From assembly GCA_945883115.1 (NCBI GenBank), contig CAMCXA010000015.1, forward strand, positions 1 through 48,929: a stretch of 48,929 nucleotides of DNA. The letters are read 5' to 3'. Each line of letters starts with the position of its first letter. Position 1 is the stretch's first letter. This stretch comes from Alsobacter soli (GTDB lineage: Bacteria > Pseudomonadota > Alphaproteobacteria > Rhizobiales > Beijerinckiaceae). The notes beneath the pieces are model-generated. The model made no database searches, had not been told where the DNA came from, and was given only the letters and a program-made list of their open reading frames with translations. Shown here one piece after another: positions 1-7,020 of the stretch. The position numbers were made by a program, and so were the translations under genes.

Positions 1-252
1 GAAGGCGTTCGCGTTCGGCAGGGCCAGGTGATCGGCTATCTCGGCAATTCAGGTCTGTCGACCGGCCCGCATCTTCATTATGAAGTCATGGTCAAAGGGG
101 AATTCAAAGACCCGATGGCCATCAAACTGCCGCGGAATCGCGAGCTTGATGAGGTCGCTTTGAACACTTTCAAAAAGAGCCGGGAAGAAATCGGCTCACT
201 CATGGCAAAGGCCCCCGGGTTTGTCCGGACCGCAGAAACAATAGCGCCGTGA
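1..252 (+). CDS. M23 family metallopeptidase, C-terminal fragment
   Basis: The window opens inside this gene, and only the last 83 codons are present. The visible part carries the closing signature of a peptidase M23 (LytM) domain: a QGQVIGYLGNSG stretch, then TGPHLHYEV, in which the His-x-His pair supplies a zinc ligand and a catalytic residue. Family members cleave peptidoglycan cross-bridges or activate amidases in the periplasm. After the domain there is a 50-residue tail with no recognisable motif (PMAIKLPRNREL onward). The start, any signal peptide and any coiled coil lie upstream of the window, so enzyme and activator roles cannot be separated. The next gene begins 24 bases downstream on the same strand. 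Confidence 0.9.
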   Translation, partial: EGVRVRQGQVIGYLGNSGLSTGPHLHYEVMVKGEFKDPMAIKLPRNRELDEVALNTFKKSREEIGSLMAKAPGFVRTAETIAP

Positions 253-276
253 TGGTTACGGTTCCCCGAGTTTAAT

Positions 277-1194
277 ATGTTACACATTCTGACAATTATT
301 CTGCCGGTCTTCGGCTTGATCGGCTTGGGGTATGCCGCGCGCTTCGCCGGATACGTGACTGACCGGACAGGCGAAGGCCTCTCGGAGTTTGTTTTTGCAA
401 TCGCCATTCCGTGCCTGATTTTCAAGACACTGACGGGTGCTGTGCTTCCCGAGACACAGCCCTGGGGGTATTGGTTTTCCTATTTCTCGGGCGCGGCAAT
501 CATCTGGACGATTGCCCACCTGATTACGCGCCGCTTTTTTGGGCGAGACCGTTCAACCGCGATTGTTTCCGGCTTTACGGCGGCGCAATCGAATACGGTT
601 CTCGTCGGTATCCCTCTGATCCTCGAAGCCTATGGTCCCGAGGGCGCTGTGCCTCTGTTTCTTCTGATTGCAGTTCATCTGCCGATCATGATCGGCGCGG
701 CCACGCTCCTGATCGAAGGGAGATCGGCGCATCCCGGGGCGGTTCTCTGGCGTGTTCTCAATCACCCGATTCTCATTGCCATCCTGTTCAGTAGTGCTTT
801 TCGGCTGTCGGGATTTCACGTTCCAGCCCTTGCCTCGTCCATTATCGATCCGCTCGGGGCGACGGCGGTGCCCTGCGCGCTATTTGCCATGGGCATTGCG
901 CTCAAACGGTATGGCTCACGCGAGGAGATCGGGTTGGTAACGGTTTTATGCGGCCTGAAACTGATCCTGCAGCCGGCACTTGTTTTCATTCTGGCGTTTC
1001 ACGTGTTTGATGTTCCGCCTGTCTGGGCGGGTGTTGCGGTATTGTTTGCGTCCGCGCCGACGGGCATCAATGCGTATCTTTTTGCGGAACGCTACAAGAC
1101 GGGAATGGGGATCGCTTCGAGCGGGATCGCAGTCTCGTCAGCCTTTTCGGTCATATCGACGGCATTTTGGTTGATTATTCTCGGGATTCACTGA
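277..1194 (+). CDS. AEC family transporter (auxin efflux carrier type)
   Basis: A 305-residue hydrophobic protein with about ten membrane segments, the usual size and architecture of the AEC (auxin efflux carrier/malonate) permease family. It starts MLHILTIILPVFGLIGLGY and has the family's pattern of a helix followed by a short basic loop (YAARFAGY), plus polar helix breaks such as SAPTGINAYLFAERY near residue 265. Known members move small organic acids or related anions across the inner membrane; the substrate cannot be read here. It follows the M23 gene by 24 bases. Its last 20 bases overlap the end of the convergent gluQ gene. Confidence 0.87.
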   Translation: MLHILTIILPVFGLIGLGYAARFAGYVTDRTGEGLSEFVFAIAIPCLIFKTLTGAVLPETQPWGYWFSYFSGAAIIWTIAHLITRRFFGRDRSTAIVSGFTAAQSNTVLVGIPLILEAYGPEGAVPLFLLIAVHLPIMIGAATLLIEGRSAHPGAVLWRVLNHPILIAILFSSAFRLSGFHVPALASSIIDPLGATAVPCALFAMGIALKRYGSREEIGLVTVLCGLKLILQPALVFILAFHVFDVPPVWAGVAVLFASAPTGINAYLFAERYKTGMGIASSGIAVSSAFSVISTAFWLIILGIH

Positions 1195-2101
1195 AGCCGA
1201 GTTCCCGTTTCAATCGGGCAAGCGTCAAGCCCTCGCTGCGCTCGTCACGGAGCGAGCGCGACAAGCGGCTCTTTGACAGTTTCTCGCCAGATCCATCGCG
1301 CAGGAGCGGATGATGGATGTAGAGTGGCGGCTTCAAAAGCAGCAGGTTCTGCAAGGTGGCGTGAATATCGGTCGCGGCTTCAAGATCCTGCCCGCGAACA
1401 ATATGGGTGATGCCCTGAATGGAATCATCCACGACAACCGACAAATGATAGGTGGTCGGGATATCTTTCCTCACAAGAACAACATCCCCCCACCGGTCGA
1501 GTTGAACGGGAATTGCGGTGGTACGACCGGTTTCGATGTCGAACCGGGACCATGAAACAGGCCCCGTCTGCTTCATCGCCTTCTGGTGATCGAGACGCCA
1601 CTGGAAGGGCTTGCCCTCGGCCAAACGGTTCTCGATGTCGGATTTTTTGAGCGTCCTGCAGGTTCCGGGATAGACGGGCGTCCCATCGGGATCGAGCGGG
1701 GAGGTGATGCCACCGGCGCTCATTCTTTTGACCGCGGCACCAATCTCGCCACGCGAGCAGAAGCAACGATAGACAACGCCTAGATCGTGCAAGCGAGCAA
1801 AGCTTTCCCTGTAATCAGCGAAATGTTCGGATTGGCGGCGCACCGGTTGTTCGAATGTGAGCCCGAGCCATGCGAGATCTTCCTCGAGTGCCGAGCAATA
1901 GCGGGGCAAGGACCGCTGAGGATCAATATCTTCGATGCGGAGCAGCAGGCGACCATGCAGTCGCCGGGCGAATTCGGCATTCAGCAAAGCCGAGTAGGCA
2001 TGACCGCGGTGCAGGTATCCGTTCGGGCTCGGTGCAAAACGAAGAACAGCACGATTTTCAGATGCCGGGGCTTTCGTTTCAGACGGATCGGTTGCAATCA
2101 T
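1175..2101 (-). CDS. gluQ: Glutamyl-Q tRNA(Asp) synthetase
   Basis: Encodes a 308-residue class I synthetase-like enzyme that charges glutamate onto the queuosine base at position 34 of tRNA(Asp). It shows the truncated GluRS core without an anticodon-binding domain. The HIGH-type motif is HRGH at residues 31-34 (within FAPSPNGYLHRGHA), and the KMSKS-type motif is KLSKS near residues 274-278. The zinc ligands typical of GluQRS are visible as C113, C115, Y144 and C148. Length matches the family (about 290-310). The frame stays open for 68 codons upstream, but that stretch has no homology-like features and would overlap the divergent glycosylase gene, so the start before IATDPSETK at 2101 is preferred. 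The 3' end overlaps the AEC gene by 20 bases. Confidence 0.95.
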   Translation of the reverse strand: MIATDPSETKAPASENRAVLRFAPSPNGYLHRGHAYSALLNAEFARRLHGRLLLRIEDIDPQRSLPRYCSALEEDLAWLGLTFEQPVRRQSEHFADYRESFARLHDLGVVYRCFCSRGEIGAAVKRMSAGGITSPLDPDGTPVYPGTCRTLKKSDIENRLAEGKPFQWRLDHQKAMKQTGPVSWSRFDIETGRTTAIPVQLDRWGDVVLVRKDIPTTYHLSVVVDDSIQGITHIVRGQDLEAATDIHATLQNLLLLKPPLYIHHPLLRDGSGEKLSKSRLSRSLRDERSEGLTLARLKRELGFSESRE

Positions 2102-2146
2102 GGGACGATCAATAGTTGGAAGACAGTTTGAACAAGGTTTAGCGCA

Positions 2147-2800
2147 ATGATGCTCGAGAGCGAAGAAGACTTTCACGACGGAATTGAGACGCTGATTGCG
2201 CGCGATCCGGAAATGGCGGCTTTGCTGGCGGTGGCGGGCCGTCCGAAATTGCGCAGGAATGAGGCGGGGTTTTCCGGCCTTGCGGGGATTATTGTCTCCC
2301 AGCAATTGTCAACAGCGAGCGCCAATGCGATCTGGGGGAAGGTGACTGCGAGATTTCCCGGTCTGACCGCCGAGATGATCCATGCCGCCTCCGATGAAGA
2401 ATTGCGCAGTGTGGGCTTGTCATCGCCGAAAATCCGGGCGCTTCGGGCCGCGGCGACGGCAGTCAGCGAGAATGTGCTGCCGCTGGACGAATTTGCCGAA
2501 TGGCCGGCAGACGCAGCGCATCGCAAGATGATCGAAGTCAAAGGGATCGGACCCTGGACGGCGGATATTTATCTTCTCTTTTGTCTTGGTCATCCTGATG
2601 CCTTTCCGACAGGTGATCTCGCGCTTCAGGAAGCGGTGCGGATCGGATTCAAGCAGACGCAGCGCCCGACTGCAAAAGAACTGGAACTCTTTGCCGAGCG
2701 CTGGCGGCCCGTGCGCGGCGTTGCCGCAATTTTGCTCTGGGCCTACTATGGCGTCGTCAAATCAGGTAAAGAACCCCTGCCAGCCGGAACCTCCGCCTGA
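2147..2800 (+). CDS. DNA-3-methyladenine glycosylase II (AlkA-like, HhH-GPD)
   Basis: A 217-residue base-excision repair glycosylase of the HhH-GPD superfamily, which removes alkylated purines from DNA. The helix-hairpin-helix is visible as VKGIGPWTADIYLL at about residues 130-143. The Gly/Pro-rich loop with the catalytic aspartate follows as FPTGDLALQEA. The short N-terminus lacks the extra beta domain of E. coli AlkA, so it resembles the compact form common in alphaproteobacteria. No iron-sulphur cluster cysteines are seen, which argues against an EndoIII or MutY type. The start at 2147 is one of two adjacent ATG codons. It is divergent from gluQ and 21 bases upstream of the next hydrolase gene, probably co-transcribed. 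Confidence 0.9.
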   Translation: MMLESEEDFHDGIETLIARDPEMAALLAVAGRPKLRRNEAGFSGLAGIIVSQQLSTASANAIWGKVTARFPGLTAEMIHAASDEELRSVGLSSPKIRALRAAATAVSENVLPLDEFAEWPADAAHRKMIEVKGIGPWTADIYLLFCLGHPDAFPTGDLALQEAVRIGFKQTQRPTAKELELFAERWRPVRGVAAILLWAYYGVVKSGKEPLPAGTSA

Positions 2801-2821
2801 CACCAACACCGGAAAGAACCC

Positions 2822-3481
2822 ATGACACGCCTCGACGGTCCGCGCCTTCCTGCTGCTTCCGGCAAACCGAAACATCTCATTGTCTTTCTTCACGGCTATG
2901 GTGCGGACGGCAATGATTTGATCGAATTGGCGCGCGAATGGCAGGAATGGCTGCCGGATGCGGCGTTCGTCTCGCCGCATGCTCCCGAACCCGCAGGCAT
3001 GTCGCCGATGGGACGACAATGGTTTCCGCTCACCATGCGTGACCCATCCGAACGGCGGCGGGGTGTTGTGCAAGCAAAGCCGACGCTTGACGCGTTTCTT
3101 GATCACGAGCTGAACGCGCTGGACCTCGCGGCGGACAGGCTTGCATTGGTCGGGTTCAGCCAAGGGACGATGATGGCACTGCATACAGGAATGCGGCGTA
3201 AGATCGCGCCGGCCGCCATTGTCGGATTTTCCGGTGAACTGGTCGGGCCGGAACATCTTGATGAAGTCTCGGGCAAGCCGCCCATTTTGCTCGTGCATGG
3301 TGATCGCGATGAAGTCATCCCGCTTGACGCGCTATTCATGGCGTCGAACGCGCTCGGCAAAGCGGAGATCAATTGTCAGTGGCATTTATCTTTCGGCGTG
3401 GGACACGGCATCGATGGCGGCGGTCTGCGCCATGCCGGATTGTTTCTTGCCAAAAATCTGACCGGAAAAACGCCTGCGTGA
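2822..3481 (+). CDS. Alpha/beta hydrolase, phospholipase/carboxylesterase family (YpfH-like)
   Basis: A 219-residue serine hydrolase of the Abhydrolase_2 family. The oxyanion region is HGYGADGNDLIEL. The nucleophile elbow is GFSQGTMMAL (serine near residue 116). The acid is in HGDRDEVIP and the histidine in VGHGIDGGGL near the C-terminus, so the triad is complete. Relatives hydrolyse carboxyl esters of small or acylated substrates in the cytoplasm; the natural substrate is not known. It lies 21 bases after the glycosylase gene and ends 1 base before a convergent gene. Confidence 0.9.
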   Translation: MTRLDGPRLPAASGKPKHLIVFLHGYGADGNDLIELAREWQEWLPDAAFVSPHAPEPAGMSPMGRQWFPLTMRDPSERRRGVVQAKPTLDAFLDHELNALDLAADRLALVGFSQGTMMALHTGMRRKIAPAAIVGFSGELVGPEHLDEVSGKPPILLVHGDRDEVIPLDALFMASNALGKAEINCQWHLSFGVGHGIDGGGLRHAGLFLAKNLTGKTPA

Positions 3482-3482
3482 G

Positions 3483-3821
3483 TTAATCTGCCTTTGGCGG
3501 GTTCTCGACCATATTCAGCAAAGCCTTCTCCTGTTGCGCTTTGAATGATTGAATTTTTGCGATTCGGTAGGCGTCGGGCAGAGACAAGGCGTAAATGAAA
3601 AATCCGCCCGCATGGCGGCCGATAAAAGTGGCGTGTTCGGGTGCGATTTTTGTTGTCAGCCATCCAAGAACAATACTGAAGAACAGAAAATACGCGCCGC
3701 GTAGTTGTTTGCCCAACAAAAGGTGTCCGGCGCCGGGAACCATGATCGCAGCAAGGAGAACCAGTCGCGGGTTGACCGGCTTCTTTGTGTTGTTGCTCAC
3801 GTCAGCAATACCAGAAGTCAT
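3483..3821 (-). CDS. Small membrane protein of unknown function (TM2/DUF6677-like)
   Basis: A 112-residue protein with two or three predicted membrane segments (about residues 19-37, 43-60 and perhaps 67-80). The stretch VPGAGHLLLGKQLRGAYFLFF resembles the PG-x-GH-x(4)-G-x(4)-G pattern of TM2-like small membrane proteins. The C-terminal 30 residues are polar and probably cytoplasmic. Its ATG overlaps the stop of the upstream 219-residue gene by 4 bases (ATGA), indicating translational coupling. It is the last gene of the leftward run that contains the APC permease. Function unknown; the family likeness is from pattern only. Confidence 0.75.
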   Translation of the reverse strand: MTSGIADVSNNTKKPVNPRLVLLAAIMVPGAGHLLLGKQLRGAYFLFFSIVLGWLTTKIAPEHATFIGRHAGGFFIYALSLPDAYRIAKIQSFKAQQEKALLNMVENPPKAD

Positions 3822-4477
3822 GATTTATACGTCCCGCGAATGGCAATCAGGCGGTCAACCATCGCGCCGACAAGGGCCGGATCAACCGGATCAATGTCAA
3901 AGCGTGCCTGCCGATAGACAAGATAATTGGCTCTCGTGGAGTCGGCAATATGGCGCGTGAGGCGCAAGCCTGTCGGGGAGATGATGAGTTCCTTGGCGCG
4001 CAGATCGTTGAAAAAATCGAGATGGGGTGACAGGGAGTCAAGAGGCCACTCGATCTCGGGATCATCCGTTCGGGCGACGACGCCCTCGGGCATCTCGTTC
4101 TGGATCAGGGGCGTGTGACGCAGGCGATGGAAATTCGTGAAGCCTTCGCTGCCAGTTCCGCGCATCAGGAGATCGAGCTTGCCCGCGACAGGAATATCAT
4201 CGACCAGAGAGACCATCAGCCAGAGCGACGGCAATTTGCGGACGGGCAAGGTGTCGACTGTAAGCGAGACCTGAATTTCGATGCCATCCCTTTTGCCGAA
4301 CAGAAGAGGGAAATCCGCGCCGCGATGAATGATCCGCGCATCGTCGAGCAGCGGGATGCACGCATCAAGCCTTGAGTGGCGAAGAGTTGCCAGGCGCTGA
4401 TCAGCCCGCGACTGCACATACCAAGCGCCACCGAATGCAAGAAGACCCGGGAGAACCATCAGGATGATCAAATCCAT
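3818..4477 (-). CDS. Membrane-anchored protein of unknown function
   Basis: A 219-residue protein with one N-terminal membrane segment (residues 2-20, LIILMVLPGLLAFGGAWYV) and a soluble remainder of about 195 residues. I recognise no catalytic motif. The soluble part has a mix of beta-like and amphipathic stretches, for example FPLLFGKRDGIEIQVSLTVD and SPTGLRLTRHIADSTRANYL. A GGGAG ribosome binding site lies 7 bases before the ATG. The gene starts 38 bases after the APC permease stop on the same strand and overlaps the next gene by 4 bases, so it may belong to the permease transcript. I do not recognise the family well enough to name it. Confidence 0.75.
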   Translation of the reverse strand: MDLIILMVLPGLLAFGGAWYVQSRADQRLATLRHSRLDACIPLLDDARIIHRGADFPLLFGKRDGIEIQVSLTVDTLPVRKLPSLWLMVSLVDDIPVAGKLDLLMRGTGSEGFTNFHRLRHTPLIQNEMPEGVVARTDDPEIEWPLDSLSPHLDFFNDLRAKELIISPTGLRLTRHIADSTRANYLVYRQARFDIDPVDPALVGAMVDRLIAIRGTYKS

Positions 4478-4515
4478 GATGATGCTCCCGGGCCTGATGT
4501 TTGACGATCAGACAA

Positions 4516-5895
4516 TCAGTATCCCGACGGACGCGGCCACGGCATCGAGAATTGCGCGCCGCGTTGAACGTAACGATACCGGTAGAAGTGGAACCAGAGC
4601 GAAACGACAAGGTAGAACGCGACCATTGCGATCAATTGCGATCCGTAACCGAGGAACACCGCGCCATAGGTGATGATGCACAGCACCAGCAGAATGAGCG
4701 CGGGTAGCGGGTGGAACGGATGCACATAGCCACGGCGGATCGACCCGAGCGGCCATTTCTTGCGGAACATCATGACGTTGATCGACATGAAGGTATATTG
4801 CAGCACGCCCGACAAAATCGAGAAGGTGATTGCCTGGTTCAAATCCGAGATAAACGCAAAGGCGAGCGCAATCGGGAGAAGGAACAGGATCGACCTGTAG
4901 GGTGTGCGATAGGTCGGATGGACGGCCGAGAACCATGCGGGGAGATAGCGATCACGTCCGAGCGAGAACCAGGCGCGCGACGCATCATTGATGCAGCCAT
5001 TTGCCGAGGCAACGCCCGCAAGCACTGTTCCCCAGAACAGAAGGAACTCCAGCGAAGCACTACCCGTCATCTTTGCGGCATCATAAAGCGGGAAGAAGGT
5101 GAAGCCGAGATATTCCCATGGCAGCATGCTCGCGCAGACATACCAGGTGATCGTCGCGCCGATGAGAAGCGTGATCATGCCCGTCATCGTTCCGAAAGGC
5201 AGTGAGCGCGCCGGTGAACGGACTTCTTCCGCCGCCTGCGTCGTGCCTTCAATGCCGAGATAGTACCAGATTCCGAACTGGAAGGACGCGAGAACGCCGA
5301 GCCAGCCATAGGGCAACGCATTTTCAGGCGTTACCATCTTGCCAAGTTGCAGAACCGTACCCTGGCTCCACGGTTGAACCGAGAAAAACAGGATGATGAT
5401 CGACAGGAAGGCCAGCGCCGTGATGACGAAGTTGATGTTCAGCGTCACGAGAACGCCGCGGTAATTGAGGAAACAAAGCACCGCTATCATCAAGACGACA
5501 AAGCCGTGCCGCTCAATGCCGGCATCCGGTCCCGCCGTTGCCACCATCAAATCCCCAACGAGAATGGCGTTGGAAACTTCGAGCATCGTATATGCAAAAA
5601 CCAGATAGAGCGCGACATTGAACGCCATGAGAGGGCCGACAATGTGTTTGGCTTGCGCATATTGACCGCCGGCCGCAGCAACGGTCGACGTAACTTCGGA
5701 GTCGATCATCGCAACTGCGGTGTAAAGCAATCCGATGATCCAACAGGCGATCAGGGCGGCGAGAGCGCCGCCTTTGTCAGCCGAGAAGTTCCAGCCGGTG
5801 AATTCGCCGACAAGAACGATACCAACACCGAGGGCCCAAACATGAATTGGTCCGAGAATGCGCAAGAGCGCGAGATGGGATTTTTCGCCAGACAT
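4516..5895 (-). CDS. APC superfamily amino acid/amine permease (ethanolamine-permease-like)
   Basis: A 459-residue permease with about 12 hydrophobic segments. The conserved APC features are present: a glycine-rich first helix (GVGIVLVGEFTGWNFS), AAAGGQYAQAKHIVGP between helices 2 and 3, and YLGIEGTTQAAEEVRSPAR after helix 6. The GIEG...AAEEV pattern is close to that of ethanolamine and related amine permeases, so an amine or amino acid substrate is the best guess; no catabolic genes sit nearby to confirm it. What is unusual is the company: genes for three small membrane proteins lie directly upstream with gaps of 11 and 9 bases and a 4-base overlap, and two more membrane proteins follow 38 bases downstream. 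Confidence 0.88.
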   Translation of the reverse strand: MSGEKSHLALLRILGPIHVWALGVGIVLVGEFTGWNFSADKGGALAALIACWIIGLLYTAVAMIDSEVTSTVAAAGGQYAQAKHIVGPLMAFNVALYLVFAYTMLEVSNAILVGDLMVATAGPDAGIERHGFVVLMIAVLCFLNYRGVLVTLNINFVITALAFLSIIILFFSVQPWSQGTVLQLGKMVTPENALPYGWLGVLASFQFGIWYYLGIEGTTQAAEEVRSPARSLPFGTMTGMITLLIGATITWYVCASMLPWEYLGFTFFPLYDAAKMTGSASLEFLLFWGTVLAGVASANGCINDASRAWFSLGRDRYLPAWFSAVHPTYRTPYRSILFLLPIALAFAFISDLNQAITFSILSGVLQYTFMSINVMMFRKKWPLGSIRRGYVHPFHPLPALILLVLCIITYGAVFLGYGSQLIAMVAFYLVVSLWFHFYRYRYVQRGAQFSMPWPRPSGY

Positions 5896-5906
5896 GATGG
5901 TTTTCC

Positions 5907-6068
5907 CTATATTTTGTGCTTTTCGGAAACAGCTTCGATCTCGCCTTCACGCGACGATGTCAGCATGTCTTCCGAGTGGGTTGTATCGGTTTTCCACCAA
6001 TCCCAGAGCATCCAGAGGATTAGAGCCGCACCGATGACCCAGGCGGCGTTTGAAAGCATGTGCCACAT
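5907..6068 (-). CDS. 53-residue single-span membrane protein upstream of the permease
   Basis: A short frame read from the sequence itself: it starts MWHMLSNAAWVIGAALILW and ends EKHKI. Residues 7-25 form one strongly hydrophobic segment ending in a tryptophan-rich border (LWDWWK), followed by a 28-residue polar, acidic tail. A GGAG ribosome binding site sits 6 bases before the ATG. It fills the space between the 169-residue gene (9-base gap) and the permease (11-base gap), which would otherwise be an odd 182-base hole in a tight operon. It looks like a small accessory subunit of the permease, by analogy with small subunits of other transporters; no family is recognised. Confidence 0.7.
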   Translation of the reverse strand: MWHMLSNAAWVIGAALILWMLWDWWKTDTTHSEDMLTSSREGEIEAVSEKHKI

Positions 6069-6077
6069 GTTGCGCTC

Positions 6078-6587
6078 CTATTTGTTGTGACCGAATTTTT
6101 CGTCGATGACTTCGCGGTATTCCTGATCCGACAGGCGGAACAGGATCACGAAATAGCCAAGGACAACAATTGCGACGATGAAGAACAAGCCCCAGTTGAT
6201 TTCATAGTTGAACCGCTGCTGGATAATCGTGTCGTGCGCGGATTGCGGGGTGTAACCGAGCTTTTCCCAAGCCGCTGCCATGACGTCGTTCTGGCCCATA
6301 TCTTTCCAGGCGGCATTGCCCTTCTCGGTCCATTTCGCAGCAAGAGCAGCCGTCGCAGCTTCTGCGGCTTGTTTGGTCTCGGGTGTTTCTGCCGCCGCAA
6401 GTGCCGCATTTGCAGCATCCAGCTTGACATAGTCCTCGACAAAAATCCGCGGTTGCGCCGATTTGCCAGTATCGACGATTCCCAGTTCCAGCGGGAGCCA
6501 GAGTGTGACAAAAACTGCGACAAGCACGAAGAGGCTGTCGACGATTTGCATGAATTTGCTTTGGGTGGGAGGGATGTAGCGGCTCAT
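6078..6587 (-). CDS. Two-span membrane protein with alanine-rich extracytoplasmic loop, unknown
   Basis: A 169-residue protein with membrane segments at about residues 13-35 (MQIVDSLFVLVAVFVTLWL) and 130-150 (WGLFFIVAIVVLGYFVILF). Between them lies a loop of roughly 95 residues that is alanine-rich (AALAAAETPETKQAAEAATA) and then tryptophan/glycine-bearing (KWTEKGNAAWKDMG). By the charge rule the short ends would be cytoplasmic and the loop periplasmic. Its ATG overlaps the stop of the upstream 101-residue gene by 4 bases. It lies two genes upstream of the APC permease. I recognise no family; a transporter subunit is an inference from context only. Confidence 0.8.
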   Translation of the reverse strand: MSRYIPPTQSKFMQIVDSLFVLVAVFVTLWLPLELGIVDTGKSAQPRIFVEDYVKLDAANAALAAAETPETKQAAEAATAALAAKWTEKGNAAWKDMGQNDVMAAAWEKLGYTPQSAHDTIIQQRFNYEINWGLFFIVAIVVLGYFVILFRLSDQEYREVIDEKFGHNK

Positions 6588-6889
6588 TTGCCACCTCCCT
6601 TTTTCAATTCGCCATGGGCATCCGTATATTTGATGTCGATGCCGTAAATGAATTCCTTGTCCTCGGCGTAATGGTTCAGCATCGCGAAGATCGACGCGGT
6701 ATTGAAAACCAACACCAACGCACCTGCGACAAGGACGACGATTCGCACGGTCGCATCAGGAATGTGTGACCACGACATGGCCAGCACAAACAACAATGTG
6801 ATCCAGAGCAAGACAACGAAGATAAGCGCATAGCGTCTATCGCTTTGATAAAGCGCCTCAATCCGCTCTTTCAGCAGACTATCGGTCAT
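6584..6889 (-). CDS. Two-span small membrane protein, first gene of permease operon
   Basis: A 101-residue protein with two hydrophobic helices (about residues 21-40 and 46-68), a charged N-terminal cytoplasmic stretch (LLKERIEALYQSDRRY) and a polar C-terminus ending GELKKGGGK. A strong AGGGAGGA ribosome binding site precedes the ATG. It overlaps the following gene by 4 bases. It is the first gene of the leftward permease cluster and is preceded by a leader containing two hairpins. No known family is recognised. Confidence 0.8.
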   Translation of the reverse strand: MTDSLLKERIEALYQSDRRYALIFVVLLWITLLFVLAMSWSHIPDATVRIVVLVAGALVLVFNTASIFAMLNHYAEDKEFIYGIDIKYTDAHGELKKGGGK

Positions 6890-6906
6890 GTGTTCCTCCC
6901 TTTGTC

Positions 6907-6951
6907 ACTCCCGGATTTTTCCGGTGAGTTTTTATCAGCTATCCGGCTGAT
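6907..6951 (-). promoter_or_regulatory. Two tandem hairpins in the leader of the permease operon
   Basis: Reading the minus strand, a hairpin with stem ATCAGC/GCTGAT (6934-6939 with 6946-6951, loop of six) is followed by a second with stem ACTC plus CCGGA paired to TCCGG plus GAGT with one bulged base (6907-6915 with 6920-6929, loop of four). The second ends 17 bases before the start codon, just ahead of the ribosome binding site. On the plus strand the same element precedes a short T run and looks like a terminator, but no plus-strand gene feeds into it. A regulatory leader is the better reading. Confidence 0.45.
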
Positions 6952-6959
6952 GATGCGAC

Positions 6960-6988
6960 ATCTGACCGCACTATTGGATTCATGTCAA
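6960..6988 (-). promoter_or_regulatory. Candidate sigma-70 promoter for the permease operon
   Basis: On the minus strand a perfect TTGACA -35 box (6983-6988) is followed, after a 17-base spacer, by TCAGAT (6960-6965), a partial match to the -10 consensus. Transcription would begin near 6953, so the transcript would open with the two leader hairpins. The -10 match is weak and this is a pattern-based call. Confidence 0.4.
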
Positions 6989-7020
6989 TAATTGTTGTTT
7001 CCCGTGACGAAAATAATGCT

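Noticed and set aside
2102-2305. 68-codon N-terminal extension of gluQ
   Set aside because: It overlaps the start of the divergent glycosylase gene and has no family resemblance; the GluRS core begins soon after the 2101 start.
6907-6934. Plus-strand intrinsic terminator before a T run
   Set aside because: All neighbouring genes there are on the minus strand, so nothing on the plus strand would need it; the leader reading on the minus strand is simpler.
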